DNA from: Actinomycetota bacterium
GTDB lineage: Bacteria > Actinomycetota > Thermoleophilia > Gaiellales > Gaiellaceae
Length of the DNA: 25,264 nt
Direction of reading: 5' to 3'
NCBI GenBank assembly: GCA_005883245.1
Contig: VAXT01000078.1
Location: 1-25,264, forward strand
Position 1 is the first letter of the stretch, and every line of letters begins with the position of its first letter. Shown here in pieces: positions 1 to 6,741 of the stretch. The position numbers and the translations under genes were made by a program. Under the pieces are notes generated by a model. That model searched no databases. It worked only from the letters and a program-made list of their open reading frames with translations, and was not told the origin of the DNA.

Positions 1-686
1 AGGTCGTAGCGATCGAGGTAGACGATCTCGTCGCCCTCGAGCCGCGCGTTCAGCTCGGGGAACTCCATCAGCGCCTCTGCCACAGACTTGAGGATGGTCG
101 GGACGAGGAGCGTGAGGTCGACGCCCGAGAAGTCGCACTCCTCGACCCAGGTTACGGCCGGAACTTCCTTGTGCGCGCGGGCCATGTGCTCGGCGATCAG
201 GCGGCGCACTCCGCGAAGCGGCTCGCGGCGTCCCTCCGAGACATGCCCTGGGACCTGGTCCCGAGACGTGGCCGCTTGACGCACGTCGGCTTCGGTCACG
301 CGTCCCAGCGGGCCCGTGCCGGTCAGTGACTCGAGATCGACGCCGAGCTCTCGGGCGAGTCTGCGGACGAGCGGCGTGGCGCGGACGCGTCCTCGCGAGA
401 CAGGTCCTGGGACCTGGTCCCGGGACTTGTCTGGTTGGGACACTGCTCCGTCCTCGCCGATCACGACGAGGATCGTCCCGACCGGGACAACCTTGCCCTC
501 TTCGACGAGGATCTGGGCGACCTTGCCTGCCGCCGGCGACGGGATCTCGACCGTCGTCTTGTCGGTCTGGATCTCGACGAGCGGCTGGTCCTCGGCCACC
601 TGGTCCCCTTCGGACACGAGCCAGCGGGCGACCTCGCCTTCGGTCAGGCCCTCGCCGAGGTCGGGAAGCTTGAACTCGTACGCCAC
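1..686 (-). CDS. 2-oxoacid dehydrogenase E2 (dihydrolipoamide acyltransferase), N-terminal part
   Basis: E2 moves the acyl group made by E1 onto CoA through a swinging lipoyl arm. The frame runs off the window start, so 228 N-terminal residues are visible. A lipoyl domain (about 1-78) carries the TDKTTVEIPSP lipoylation motif with K43. A peripheral subunit-binding domain follows at about 99-137 (RATPLVRRLARELGVD, then GRVTEADV). The catalytic domain starts at about 155 (RRLIAEHM). Start GTG at 686, giving MAYEFKLPDLGEG, is set by the family N-terminus. Both interdomain linkers contain the same peptide, SRDQVPG, at 88-94 and 141-147. Each is encoded by a copy of a palindromic DNA repeat. The matching E1 genes lie upstream on the same strand, separated by an amidase, a TPR gene and a HIRAN gene. 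Substrate (pyruvate or branched-chain oxoacid) cannot be decided. Confidence 0.93.
   Translation of the reverse strand, partial: MAYEFKLPDLGEGLTEGEVARWLVSEGDQVAEDQPLVEIQTDKTTVEIPSPAAGKVAQILVEEGKVVPVGTILVVIGEDGAVSQPDKSRDQVPGPVSRGRVRATPLVRRLARELGVDLESLTGTGPLGRVTEADVRQAATSRDQVPGHVSEGRREPLRGVRRLIAEHMARAHKEVPAVTWVEECDFSGVDLTLLVPTILKSVAEALMEFPELNARLEGDEIVYLDRYD
242..270. repeat. Palindromic repeat copy 1 (inside E2, second linker)
   Basis: Inverted repeat with 14-base arms and one central base (T256); the inner eight pairs are continuous and two outer pairs are mismatched. The core CCTGGGACCTGGTCCC is shared with the other two copies. It lies in frame in the E2 gene and encodes SRDQVPG between the subunit-binding and catalytic domains. 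Confidence 0.85.
399..431. repeat. Palindromic repeat copy 2 (inside E2, first linker)
   Basis: The longest copy: 16-base arms (399-414 and 416-431) around one base. All 16 positions pair, two as G-U, when the + strand is read as RNA. The core arms are GTCCTGGGACC and GGTCCCGGGAC. It encodes SRDQVPG between the lipoyl and subunit-binding domains of E2. Confidence 0.88.
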
Positions 687-706
687 GGCGCCGAATCTAT
701 CGCTAA

Positions 707-724
707 GGCGCCGCTCGCGGCGCC
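707..724 (-). other. GC hairpin just upstream of the E2 start
   Basis: Perfect inverted repeat with arms GGCGCCGC and GCGGCGCC and a two-base loop, about 20 bases before the E2 GTG within the 108-base gap after the HIRAN gene. There is no T run, so a classical terminator is unlikely. It could affect E2 translation or transcript ends. I see no other recognisable element in this gap. Confidence 0.35.
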
Positions 725-794
725 GCCCTCAGGATGCGCGTGGTTCGCACGCGTATCCGTCGGAACTGACCGGTCGACACATTTGGATTAACCA

Positions 795-1181
795 CTAACG
801 CGGTCGACCGATCCAGGCGTCCGCGGGCGCGATCAGGACGCGCAAGCCGCCGTCCGTCCGCCAGATCGAGACCGCCTGCTCGCCACCGGACAAGCGTGGC
901 GCGTCCTCCCGAGGGACGTAGCCCAGCTGGAGGGTTCGCGCCTCGTTCCAGATCCCGACCGCATTCGGGTCGTGCTCGTTCTCCGGCTCGGGGACGAGCG
1001 CGAGGGGCCGCCCGGGATCGAACGACGGATCGTCGAGCGCCTCGATCCGAAAGGACACGCCCGCAACAGGCACGACGAGGACCCGCGGGTCCTCCCAGTT
1101 CACGACCTCGCCGGTCGCCGCGTCCCGCAGCCGGTATCCCGCGCGTGCGCGCTCGAGCAGCAGGCGCAGCCGTTCGCTCAG
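795..1181 (-). CDS. HIRAN-domain protein
   Basis: HIRAN domains bind DNA 3' ends in SNF2-type helicases but also occur alone in small bacterial proteins of unknown role. The core is visible: VVPVAGVSFR, then LALVPEPENEHDPNAVGIW, then LGYVPRE. The first canonical start is GTG at 1103 (102 aa). Plausible coding continues upstream in frame (SERLRLLLERARAGYRLRDA) to a CTG at 1181-1179 that overlaps the TGA of the TPR gene (CTGA), giving 128 aa. I give the longer extent; the conservative start is 1103. It is probably co-transcribed with the TPR gene. No catalytic motif is seen and the function is unknown. Confidence 0.75.
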   Translation of the reverse strand: MSERLRLLLERARAGYRLRDAATGEVVNWEDPRVLVVPVAGVSFRIEALDDPSFDPGRPLALVPEPENEHDPNAVGIWNEARTLQLGYVPREDAPRLSGGEQAVSIWRTDGGLRVLIAPADAWIGRPR

Positions 1182-1552
1182 AGCTCTGCCGAGTAGCCGC
1201 GGATCGCGCGCTCATAGCGGGCCATCCCCGGCGCATCGGCGCGGAACAGCGCCTCCACGAGTTCCCGCCACGCCCCGCCCTTGTCGTCCCGCTTCCAGCG
1301 AGTCAGCGCCAGGAAGACGCGTAACGCCGCATTGTCCGGATAGCGAGTCACCGCCTCGCGCAGCACCCGCTCGGACTCCTCCAGCTCGCCGACGTTCCTC
1401 AGCGTGCTGCCGAAGCCGAGCAACGCGCCGGGCAGGTCCTCGGCGTCGATCCCGGCCTCGAACGCGGCGCGGTACTCGACGACCGCCTCTGCTTCACGGC
1501 CGGCGCTGTCGTGCTCCCAGGCGCGCCGAAGCGCTTCCGAGCCCGCAGCCAT
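1178..1552 (-). CDS. Small tetratricopeptide-repeat protein
   Basis: 124 aa, almost entirely TPR-like helices (EALRRAWEHDSAGREAEAVVEYRAAFEAG, split as helix pairs, then a second repeat with ALLGFGSTLRNVGELEESERVLREAV and a third with YPDNAALRVFLAL). This resembles the TPR_5 family of small cytoplasmic repeat proteins that act as protein-binding scaffolds. There is no signal peptide. Start ATG at 1552 is nine bases after the amidase stop, and its end overlaps the likely start of the HIRAN gene, so the three look like one transcript. Binding partner unknown. Confidence 0.8.
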   Translation of the reverse strand: MAAGSEALRRAWEHDSAGREAEAVVEYRAAFEAGIDAEDLPGALLGFGSTLRNVGELEESERVLREAVTRYPDNAALRVFLALTRWKRDDKGGAWRELVEALFRADAPGMARYERAIRGYSAEL

Positions 1553-1561
1553 GCGGCCAAT

Positions 1562-2428
1562 CTACTGGGACCGAATCGCGTCGTCGCGGAGCAGAGCATG
1601 CACGCCCTGCGCACCGTTCACGACCTGCGTAGCTCGGAGATCCACGACAAGGCTCGCCAGCGCGAGCGCATCGGCGCCGCTCACTCCAAGCTCCCGGCCC
1701 ATCAACGCCAGCATGCCGTCGAGCGCGATCTGCCCCGCAACGGAGATGTCCTCGTCGAAGCCGAGCGTGATCCACGCGCCGTCGAGCCGCGCGACGGGCC
1801 ACTCGAGCACCGGCTCGTCCTGGAGGTCGAGCGTCAGCTGGGCGCGAGTCGGAGCCTCGATCGCAGTCCCCGACACCTCGCCGTCGCCCTGAACCGCATG
1901 GCCGTCACCGGCGGAGAAGAGTGCTCCCTCGACCGCGATCGGAAGATAGAGCGTCGTGCCCGCAACGAGCTCCTTGCAGTCCATGTTGCCGCCCCATCGA
2001 CGAGGCGGCCCGGTGCTGTGGACGCCCGGTTCCGGCGGCGGCATTCCCATCACGCCCAGGAACGGGGCGAGATCGAGCTCGAGCTCGAGCGCGCGCCCGA
2101 CGCCGTCCGAGAGCTCCCAGTGGATCGCGTGCTCGGGCCCGCCGTGGGTGACGCCCCAATCCGAGGGCTCGACCTCGTCGATCCGAACGCCGAGCGTCTG
2201 CCCCGGCCGTGCCCCGCGCACGAGGATCGGGCCCGCGAGCGCATGTCCCTGGTCGAGCTCGGGGCTTCTCGGCTCGAGATGCTCGTCGCGTCCGATGTCC
2301 CAGGCGTGGTTCGGAACCGAGATCCGCACCGAGTCGCCCGGGTCGATCTCGACGACGGGCTCGAGCAGGTCCGGCGAGAAGTACCCGTGCAGATACTGCT
2401 GCTCGCACGGGAGCTCGTGGACGGTCAC
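1562..2428 (-). CDS. Acetamidase/formamidase family protein
   Basis: 288 aa, a usual length for the FmdA_AmdA family, which hydrolyses short amides to ammonia and the acid. Family features are the PNHAWDIG region near the N-terminus, GPILVRGARPGQTL, the WGGNMDCKEL metal-site segment, LYLPIAVEGALFSAGDGHAVQGDGE, and a C-terminal segment resembling the family's ANG/ALL end. The GTG start at 2428 shares one base with the TAG of E1 beta (TAGTG), so translation is probably coupled. Its place between E1 and E2 genes has no obvious metabolic logic. The amide substrate cannot be told from sequence. Confidence 0.92.
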   Translation of the reverse strand: MTVHELPCEQQYLHGYFSPDLLEPVVEIDPGDSVRISVPNHAWDIGRDEHLEPRSPELDQGHALAGPILVRGARPGQTLGVRIDEVEPSDWGVTHGGPEHAIHWELSDGVGRALELELDLAPFLGVMGMPPPEPGVHSTGPPRRWGGNMDCKELVAGTTLYLPIAVEGALFSAGDGHAVQGDGEVSGTAIEAPTRAQLTLDLQDEPVLEWPVARLDGAWITLGFDEDISVAGQIALDGMLALMGRELGVSGADALALASLVVDLRATQVVNGAQGVHALLRDDAIRSQ

Positions 2429-3324
2429 TAGTACTCGAGCAGCTTGTCGACCGCGTCCACGACCCGCTCGACCGAGGGCATGTACGCGTCCTCGATCTGC
2501 CAGTAGGGGTACGGGACGTCGTAGCCGGTGACGCGCAGGACAGGCCCTCGCAGGTCGAGCATCGCCTTCTCCGCGAGGATCGCCGCCAGCTCGGCGCCGT
2601 AGCCGGCCGTCCGCGGCGCCTCCTGGATGATCACGACGCGCCCGGTCTTGGCTGCGGCCGTGAGGAGCGCGTTCTCATCGAGCGGCTTCAGGCTGCGGAT
2701 GTCCAGGATCTCCGCCGAGGCTCGATCGGCGAACGCATCGGCGGCCTGCTCGGCGAGCGGAACCATCGACCCGTACGCGACGAGCGTCACGTCTTCGCCC
2801 GCGCGCACGGTTCGAGCCTGTCCGAGCGGGACGACGTGCTCGCCCTCGGGCACCTCGCCGCGCATCGTTCGGTAGTGGAGCTTCGGCTCGAAGACGACGA
2901 CCGGGTCGGGATCGCGAATTGCGGCCGCGAGCAGGCCTTTTGCGTCGCTCGGCGTCGACGGGATCGCGACCTTCACGCCCGGCGTGTGCACGTAGTAGGC
3001 CTCCGGCGAGTCGTCGTGCAGCTCAGGCGCGCGGACGCCTCCACCGTAGGGCATGCGCACGGTGAGTGGGAACGCCATCTGCCCGCCGGTGCGCCACCGG
3101 TAGCGGCCGACGTGCGTGATCAGCTGGTCGAGCGCCGGGTAGCTGAACGCGTCGTACTGCATCTCGCAGACGGGGCGGAAGCCGGCCATGCAGAGCCCGA
3201 CGGCGGCGCCGATGATCCCGGCCTCGGCGAGCGGGGTGTCGACGCAGCGCTCCGGCCCGAACGTGTCCCGCAGGCCCGCGGTCGCACGGAAGACACCTCC
3301 GGCGCGGCCCACGTCCTCGCCCAT
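2428..3324 (-). CDS. 2-oxoacid dehydrogenase E1 beta subunit, N-terminus missing
   Basis: Beta subunit of the thiamine-diphosphate-dependent E1 of a pyruvate or branched-chain oxoacid dehydrogenase. Family landmarks are GEDVGRAGGVFRAT, DTPLAEAGIIG (E34 would contact the cofactor), MPYGGGVRAPELHDDSPEA, the transketolase C-domain EILDIRSLKPLD and the end segment VPYPYWQIEDAYMPSVERVVDA. The first ATG (3324) gives 298 aa, whereas the family has about 325. The missing part is the roughly 25 residues that normally precede GEDVG. The ATG lies in the -1 frame inside the end of E1 alpha, with GGAG 11 bases upstream as a possible ribosome site. A short deletion across the alpha/beta junction is the simplest reading; an assembly error is possible. 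Confidence 0.9.
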   Translation of the reverse strand: MGEDVGRAGGVFRATAGLRDTFGPERCVDTPLAEAGIIGAAVGLCMAGFRPVCEMQYDAFSYPALDQLITHVGRYRWRTGGQMAFPLTVRMPYGGGVRAPELHDDSPEAYYVHTPGVKVAIPSTPSDAKGLLAAAIRDPDPVVVFEPKLHYRTMRGEVPEGEHVVPLGQARTVRAGEDVTLVAYGSMVPLAEQAADAFADRASAEILDIRSLKPLDENALLTAAAKTGRVVIIQEAPRTAGYGAELAAILAEKAMLDLRGPVLRVTGYDVPYPYWQIEDAYMPSVERVVDAVDKLLEY

Positions 3325-4379
3325 GACCTCCGCAGCTCCGCGAGGTCGGTCTCGAAGCTCGCCGGCGGGTCGACGTACGCGTGCTCGAAGAGGAGGCCCG
3401 GATCCGCCGGCGGCTCGGCCTCCGCCGCCGCGATCCCGTCGCGCATCGCCTGCTCCGCCTCGGCCCGGATCGACTCGGCCATCTCGTCCGTGAGGATCCC
3501 CGCGCGCCGCAGGTAGCCCTCGTAACGGCCCACACATTCGCGCTTCTTCTCCTCCTCGACCCGCGCGAGGTCGATGTACGCCTTCGGATCGTCCGCCGTC
3601 GCGTGCGGCGCGGCCCGGTAGCTGACCGCTTCGACGAACGTCGGCCCCTCGCCGGCACGGGCCCGCGCAACCGCTTCGTGCGTCGCCTCGTACACGGCGA
3701 GGATGTCGAGCCCGTCTACCCGCACCGCGGGCATCCCGTACCCGACGGCCTTGTCCGCGAGCGTCTCCGCACGTGTCTGCACCTCGACGGGAGTCGAGAT
3801 CGCCCAGCCGTTGTTGTTGCAAAACAAGACGAGCGGCGCGCGCATGACCGCGGCGAAGTTCGCGCCCTCGTGGAAGGACCCCTCGGAGGTCGCTCCGTCG
3901 CCGAAGTAGGCGATCGCGCACGCATTCTCGCCCCGCAGCCGCTTGCCCCAGGCGAGCCCGGCGGCGTGCGGCACGTGCGTCCCGATCGGCACGCAGATCG
4001 AGGCGACGTTGTAGTCCGCGGGATTCCACCAGCCGGCCGGGTGACCGCGCCACCATGAGAGCACCGTCGAGGCGGGCATCCCGCGCAGGAGCCCGATCGC
4101 CGACTCGCGGTAGCTCGGGAAGATCCAGTCGTCGTCGGAGAGCGCGTACACGGAGCCGGCCTGCATCGCCTCGTGATTCCAGTAGATCGCGTACGTCCCG
4201 ATCCGGCCCTGACGGTGGTAGACGACCGAGCGCTCGTCGTACGTGCGGAGCAGGACGAGGCTGCGGTAGAGCTCGACGAGGTCGTGGTCGGCGAGCCCGT
4301 CGACCTCACCGTCGGGCACCGACTCGCCGTCGCCGATCACGCGCCGAAGGTCACGCTCGGCCGGAAGAACCTCCGCCAT
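3120..4379 (-). CDS. 2-oxoacid dehydrogenase E1 alpha subunit, C-terminus out of frame
   Basis: Alpha subunit of the thiamine-diphosphate E1, which decarboxylates the oxoacid and passes the acyl group to E2. The cofactor motif is clear at 160-189 (GDGATSEGSFHEG, then the LFCNNNGWAIST end). YWNHEAMQAGSVYAL and YRAAPHATADDPKAY are family segments. True homology runs to about residue 350 (DPPASFETDLAELR). The frame then enters E1 beta DNA in the wrong frame and adds about 68 low-complexity residues rich in R, S and A before the stop at 3120. No normal alpha stop remains, consistent with a small deletion joining the genes. Start ATG 4379 lies 15 bases after the hydrolase stop. Confidence 0.9.
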   Translation of the reverse strand: MAEVLPAERDLRRVIGDGESVPDGEVDGLADHDLVELYRSLVLLRTYDERSVVYHRQGRIGTYAIYWNHEAMQAGSVYALSDDDWIFPSYRESAIGLLRGMPASTVLSWWRGHPAGWWNPADYNVASICVPIGTHVPHAAGLAWGKRLRGENACAIAYFGDGATSEGSFHEGANFAAVMRAPLVLFCNNNGWAISTPVEVQTRAETLADKAVGYGMPAVRVDGLDILAVYEATHEAVARARAGEGPTFVEAVSYRAAPHATADDPKAYIDLARVEEEKKRECVGRYEGYLRRAGILTDEMAESIRAEAEQAMRDGIAAAEAEPPADPGLLFEHAYVDPPASFETDLAELRRSWARTWAAPEVSSVRPRACGTRSGRSAASTPRSPRPGSSAPPSGSAWPASAPSARCSTTRSATRRSTS

Positions 4380-4393
4380 CGCCAGGAATGTAT

Positions 4394-5713
4394 CTAGTGG
4401 GAGGCGATGAAAGCCTCGACCCGCGCGCGGAAAGCCGGGACCTGGAGCATCGCCGATCCGTGCATCCCGCCCGGCAGGATGTCGAGGCGCTTGTCCGCGG
4501 ACGCGGAGGCCGCGTAGAGAGCCCCCGCGTCGGTGAAGAACGGCTCGTCGCCGTCGGACGCGGCGAAGAACGTCGGCAGCGAAGCGCTGCCGATGAGAGC
4601 TGCGATCGCCCCGGCGGAGGATCCCATCGCGACGACGTGCTCGGAGCCCGTGCGCCGGAGCGCCTCGATCGCCGCCGCCATGTCGAGATCGACACGCAGC
4701 CCGGACCTCGACGTGTACGCGAGCACCCTGTACCCGCCGGCAGCGAGCTCACGCGCGTATGGAAGCCACTCGCAGAAGTCGCCGTTCGAACCGTGCGCGA
4801 GCACGATCCCGCGCGGGCCGCTGCCCAGCACGACGCCGAGGAGTTGCGTGTCGATGGCGAAGAAGCGCAGCGCAGCAGACCGCTCGGATCGCGACGCACA
4901 GCCCTCGCGCACCGGGAGCGGCCGGGCCAGCCGCGCCCGCAGGAAGCTCAGCGTCTGCCGCATGATCGCGCGCGCCCGAGCCGTCTTCGGACCGACGTCG
5001 AATCCGGGCTGCGCCTCGGGATACGTGACGACACGAACGTCGGCGTGCAGCTCGGTCGCGGCGGCCTGGAAACGGTCGATCGATGCGTCGCGCCCGGCTT
5101 CGACGACCAGCATCGGCGGGATCGAGCCGCCCAAACGGCGCAAGTAGGCCAGTGCGGAGAACTCGTCCCCGAAAGCGGGGCTCTGGAAGTCGAGCGGCTC
5201 GTAGTAGACCACGTTGCAGCGAAGCCATGGCTTTGGATCGCGCATCGTCGCCCAGAGATGCCACGGAGCCGAGAAACCGACGGCGCAGAGCCGGCTCGGG
5301 TCGATGCCCAGCCGCTTCGAGTGCGAGCGCACGTACGCGATCGCGGACTGGACGTCACGAGCGGGGTTGCTCGGCGACCGCAGCTGGTCGTCGGAGCGGA
5401 TGTCGAACGCGATCGCGCTCAGGCCGGTCGCGGCGATCAGCTGCGCCCAGCCGATCTTCTGGCCGCTGCTCCGGCCGAGGCCGGGCGGACCGACGAGGAG
5501 GACGGCCGGCAGGCGACCACGAGCGGTTCGCGGTCGGTAGACGTCCATCCGCAGAAGCGGCGACTTCGAGTAGACGATGTTCCGGCGCACTTTGGCCCGG
5601 TGCATGCCCGCGATCTGGAGGACGACGGCCTTCCCGGGCGTCGGGTTCCGATATCCGTCCGCGGCCGGGACGGCGACGAGCGCGACGGCGAGGATCGCGA
5701 GCGCGGCTTTCAC
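4394..5713 (-). CDS. Exported double alpha/beta-hydrolase-fold protein
   Basis: 439 aa from GTG 5713, chosen because it overlaps the PadR stop as GTGA and yields a clean signal sequence (MKAALAILAVALVAVPAADG). Two hydrolase folds lie in tandem. Fold 1 (about 45-262) has nucleophile S148 in AVGFSAPWH and acid D209 in VVEAGRDAS, but its expected His position reads YPEAQPGFD (Q235), so it may be inactive. Fold 2 (about 285-439) has an oxyanion-type HGSNGD, the nucleophile elbow MGSSAGA (S366), a candidate acid D387 and H418 in GGMHGS, so it looks complete. The class is esterase/dienelactone-hydrolase-like and the substrate is unknown. It is likely co-regulated with the adjacent PadR gene. Confidence 0.82.
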   Translation of the reverse strand: MKAALAILAVALVAVPAADGYRNPTPGKAVVLQIAGMHRAKVRRNIVYSKSPLLRMDVYRPRTARGRLPAVLLVGPPGLGRSSGQKIGWAQLIAATGLSAIAFDIRSDDQLRSPSNPARDVQSAIAYVRSHSKRLGIDPSRLCAVGFSAPWHLWATMRDPKPWLRCNVVYYEPLDFQSPAFGDEFSALAYLRRLGGSIPPMLVVEAGRDASIDRFQAAATELHADVRVVTYPEAQPGFDVGPKTARARAIMRQTLSFLRARLARPLPVREGCASRSERSAALRFFAIDTQLLGVVLGSGPRGIVLAHGSNGDFCEWLPYARELAAGGYRVLAYTSRSGLRVDLDMAAAIEALRRTGSEHVVAMGSSAGAIAALIGSASLPTFFAASDGDEPFFTDAGALYAASASADKRLDILPGGMHGSAMLQVPAFRARVEAFIASH

Positions 5714-6190
5714 GAGCGCTGCTCCAGCTCGAGGAGGATCTCGTCGGCCCAGCGGATCCACGCCTCGGCCTGCTCGATGCCCCAGCGGAGCGTTACGTAG
5801 CCGAAGTAGGACGACTCCTCGTCACGGATGCGTTCCTCGATCTCGCGGTACTCGGCCAGGCACGACGTCGCCCACCGGCGCTTTCGCTCGAGGTGCGCGA
5901 CCAGGGCGGCGCGACTCATGTGCCCCCCGAAGAAGATCTTGAGCAGGAACGTGCTCCGTGCGTCCGGGGCTCTGCTCGACGCGGCGCGCAGTTGCATAGC
6001 CGCCTGCGACGAGCCGCGGCAGGACGGCGTAGATCTGGCTCTTCGCAGCCGTCCACACGTAGCCCACGCCGGCCTCCGCGTGCTTCTTCAGGTCGTAGCC
6101 GGAGCGTTCGCCGAGCGTGGTGAGGAGGCCGAGGACCGAGAGCTCGGTGGTCGACAGCGTGACCGTCTTCTGTTGCTGCGCCGTGGCCAC
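5710..6190 (-). pseudogene. PadR-family transcriptional regulator, frame-broken
   Basis: The N-terminal winged-helix half reads from ATG 6190: LSTTELSVLGLLTTLGERSGYDLKK, then AAKSQIYAVLPRLVAGGYATARRVEQ, a typical PadR DNA-binding domain. The C-terminal dimerisation half is in another frame: DARSTFLLKIFFGGHMSRAALVAHLERK through AWIRWADEILLELEQRS, ending at 5710. The two halves switch near 5955-5980. The wing segment normally found between them (the Y-LT-GR stretch, roughly 25-30 residues) is absent, so this looks like a short out-of-frame deletion and not a one-base error. Its end overlaps the hydrolase start. A tandem palindrome just upstream is its likely operator. Confidence 0.8.
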
Positions 6191-6200
6191 GGCGGCATCA

Positions 6201-6232
6201 TAGTCCGTCCCGGACTAGTCTGCTACGGACTA
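6201..6232. promoter_or_regulatory. Tandem palindrome, likely PadR operator
   Basis: TAGTCCGTCCCGGACTA (6201-6217) is a 7+3+7 palindrome. It overlaps a second, TAGTCTGCTACGGACTA (6216-6232), with one arm mismatch. The pair is 11 bases upstream of the PadR ATG and overlaps the stop of the upstream membrane-protein gene. PadR proteins usually repress their own promoter at such sites; the assignment is inferred from position. Confidence 0.55.
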
Positions 6233-6724
6233 CTCGTCGAAGGCGCGCCGGCCAACGAGCGCGGTGATCAAGATCAGCGACCCGATCGCCGCGACGACGC
6301 CGAGGCTTTCGAGCGCCAGGCCGCCCGTGCCGGTGGCGGCAGCCGCTGCGACGAGGGCGAGCGCAGCCAGAACCGCAGCCGCGATGCACGCCCCGGCGAG
6401 CCGCGCCAGCCTCCACTCGGCGACCGCTGCCTCGCTCCAGGCCGGGATCCGAGGCTCGATCGACCAGAACCCGAGCTCCGCGACCAGCATGAACCCGGCA
6501 GCGTAGGCGGGCGTGTACCGATCGAGCGCCCCGCCCTCGGCGACGAACAACACTGCGTACTCCGCCCCGAGCGCGGCCAGCCCCAAGCCGAGCGCGCCCG
6601 GCCATCGCACAATGAGGCCGAGCGTGAAGACGAGGACGCCCGCGATCGCGAAGGCGAGCGCCGCCCACTGGAAGCGCAGGTTCTGCGCCGCCGGATACGC
6701 AGCGAGCGCAGCCGCCGACAGCAC
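6230..6724 (-). CDS. Small multi-pass membrane protein of the MoxR/DUF58 operon
   Basis: 164 aa from GTG 6724, the first start after the DUF58 stop at 6742. Four to five hydrophobic segments are visible (LSAAALAAYPAAQ; WAALAFAIAGVLVFTLGLIV; LGLGLAALGAEYAVLFV; AGACIAAAVLAALALVAAAA; LGVVAAIGSLILITALV). The family is not recognised. It is the last gene of the operon that also holds DUF4129, MoxR and DUF58 genes, so it probably belongs to the same envelope-related system. Its stop overlaps the candidate PadR operator. Confidence 0.65.
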   Translation of the reverse strand: MLSAAALAAYPAAQNLRFQWAALAFAIAGVLVFTLGLIVRWPGALGLGLAALGAEYAVLFVAEGGALDRYTPAYAAGFMLVAELGFWSIEPRIPAWSEAAVAEWRLARLAGACIAAAVLAALALVAAAAATGTGGLALESLGVVAAIGSLILITALVGRRAFDE

Positions 6725-6741
6725 GGCGACGGCGCCGGTCG

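Noticed and set aside
242..431. Palindromes in E2 as transcription terminators
   Set aside because: They lie inside a domain-preserving reading frame and have no T run.
2428..4056. A long frame that would join E1 beta to over 240 upstream residues on the same strand
   Set aside because: The upstream part is E1 alpha DNA read in the wrong frame (Arg/Gly-rich, no family match); only the part from 3324 onwards is E1 beta.
4055..5800. Long open frame on the plus strand opposite the hydrolase and E1 alpha
   Set aside because: High-GC shadow with Arg-rich composition; the minus strand has clear domains here.
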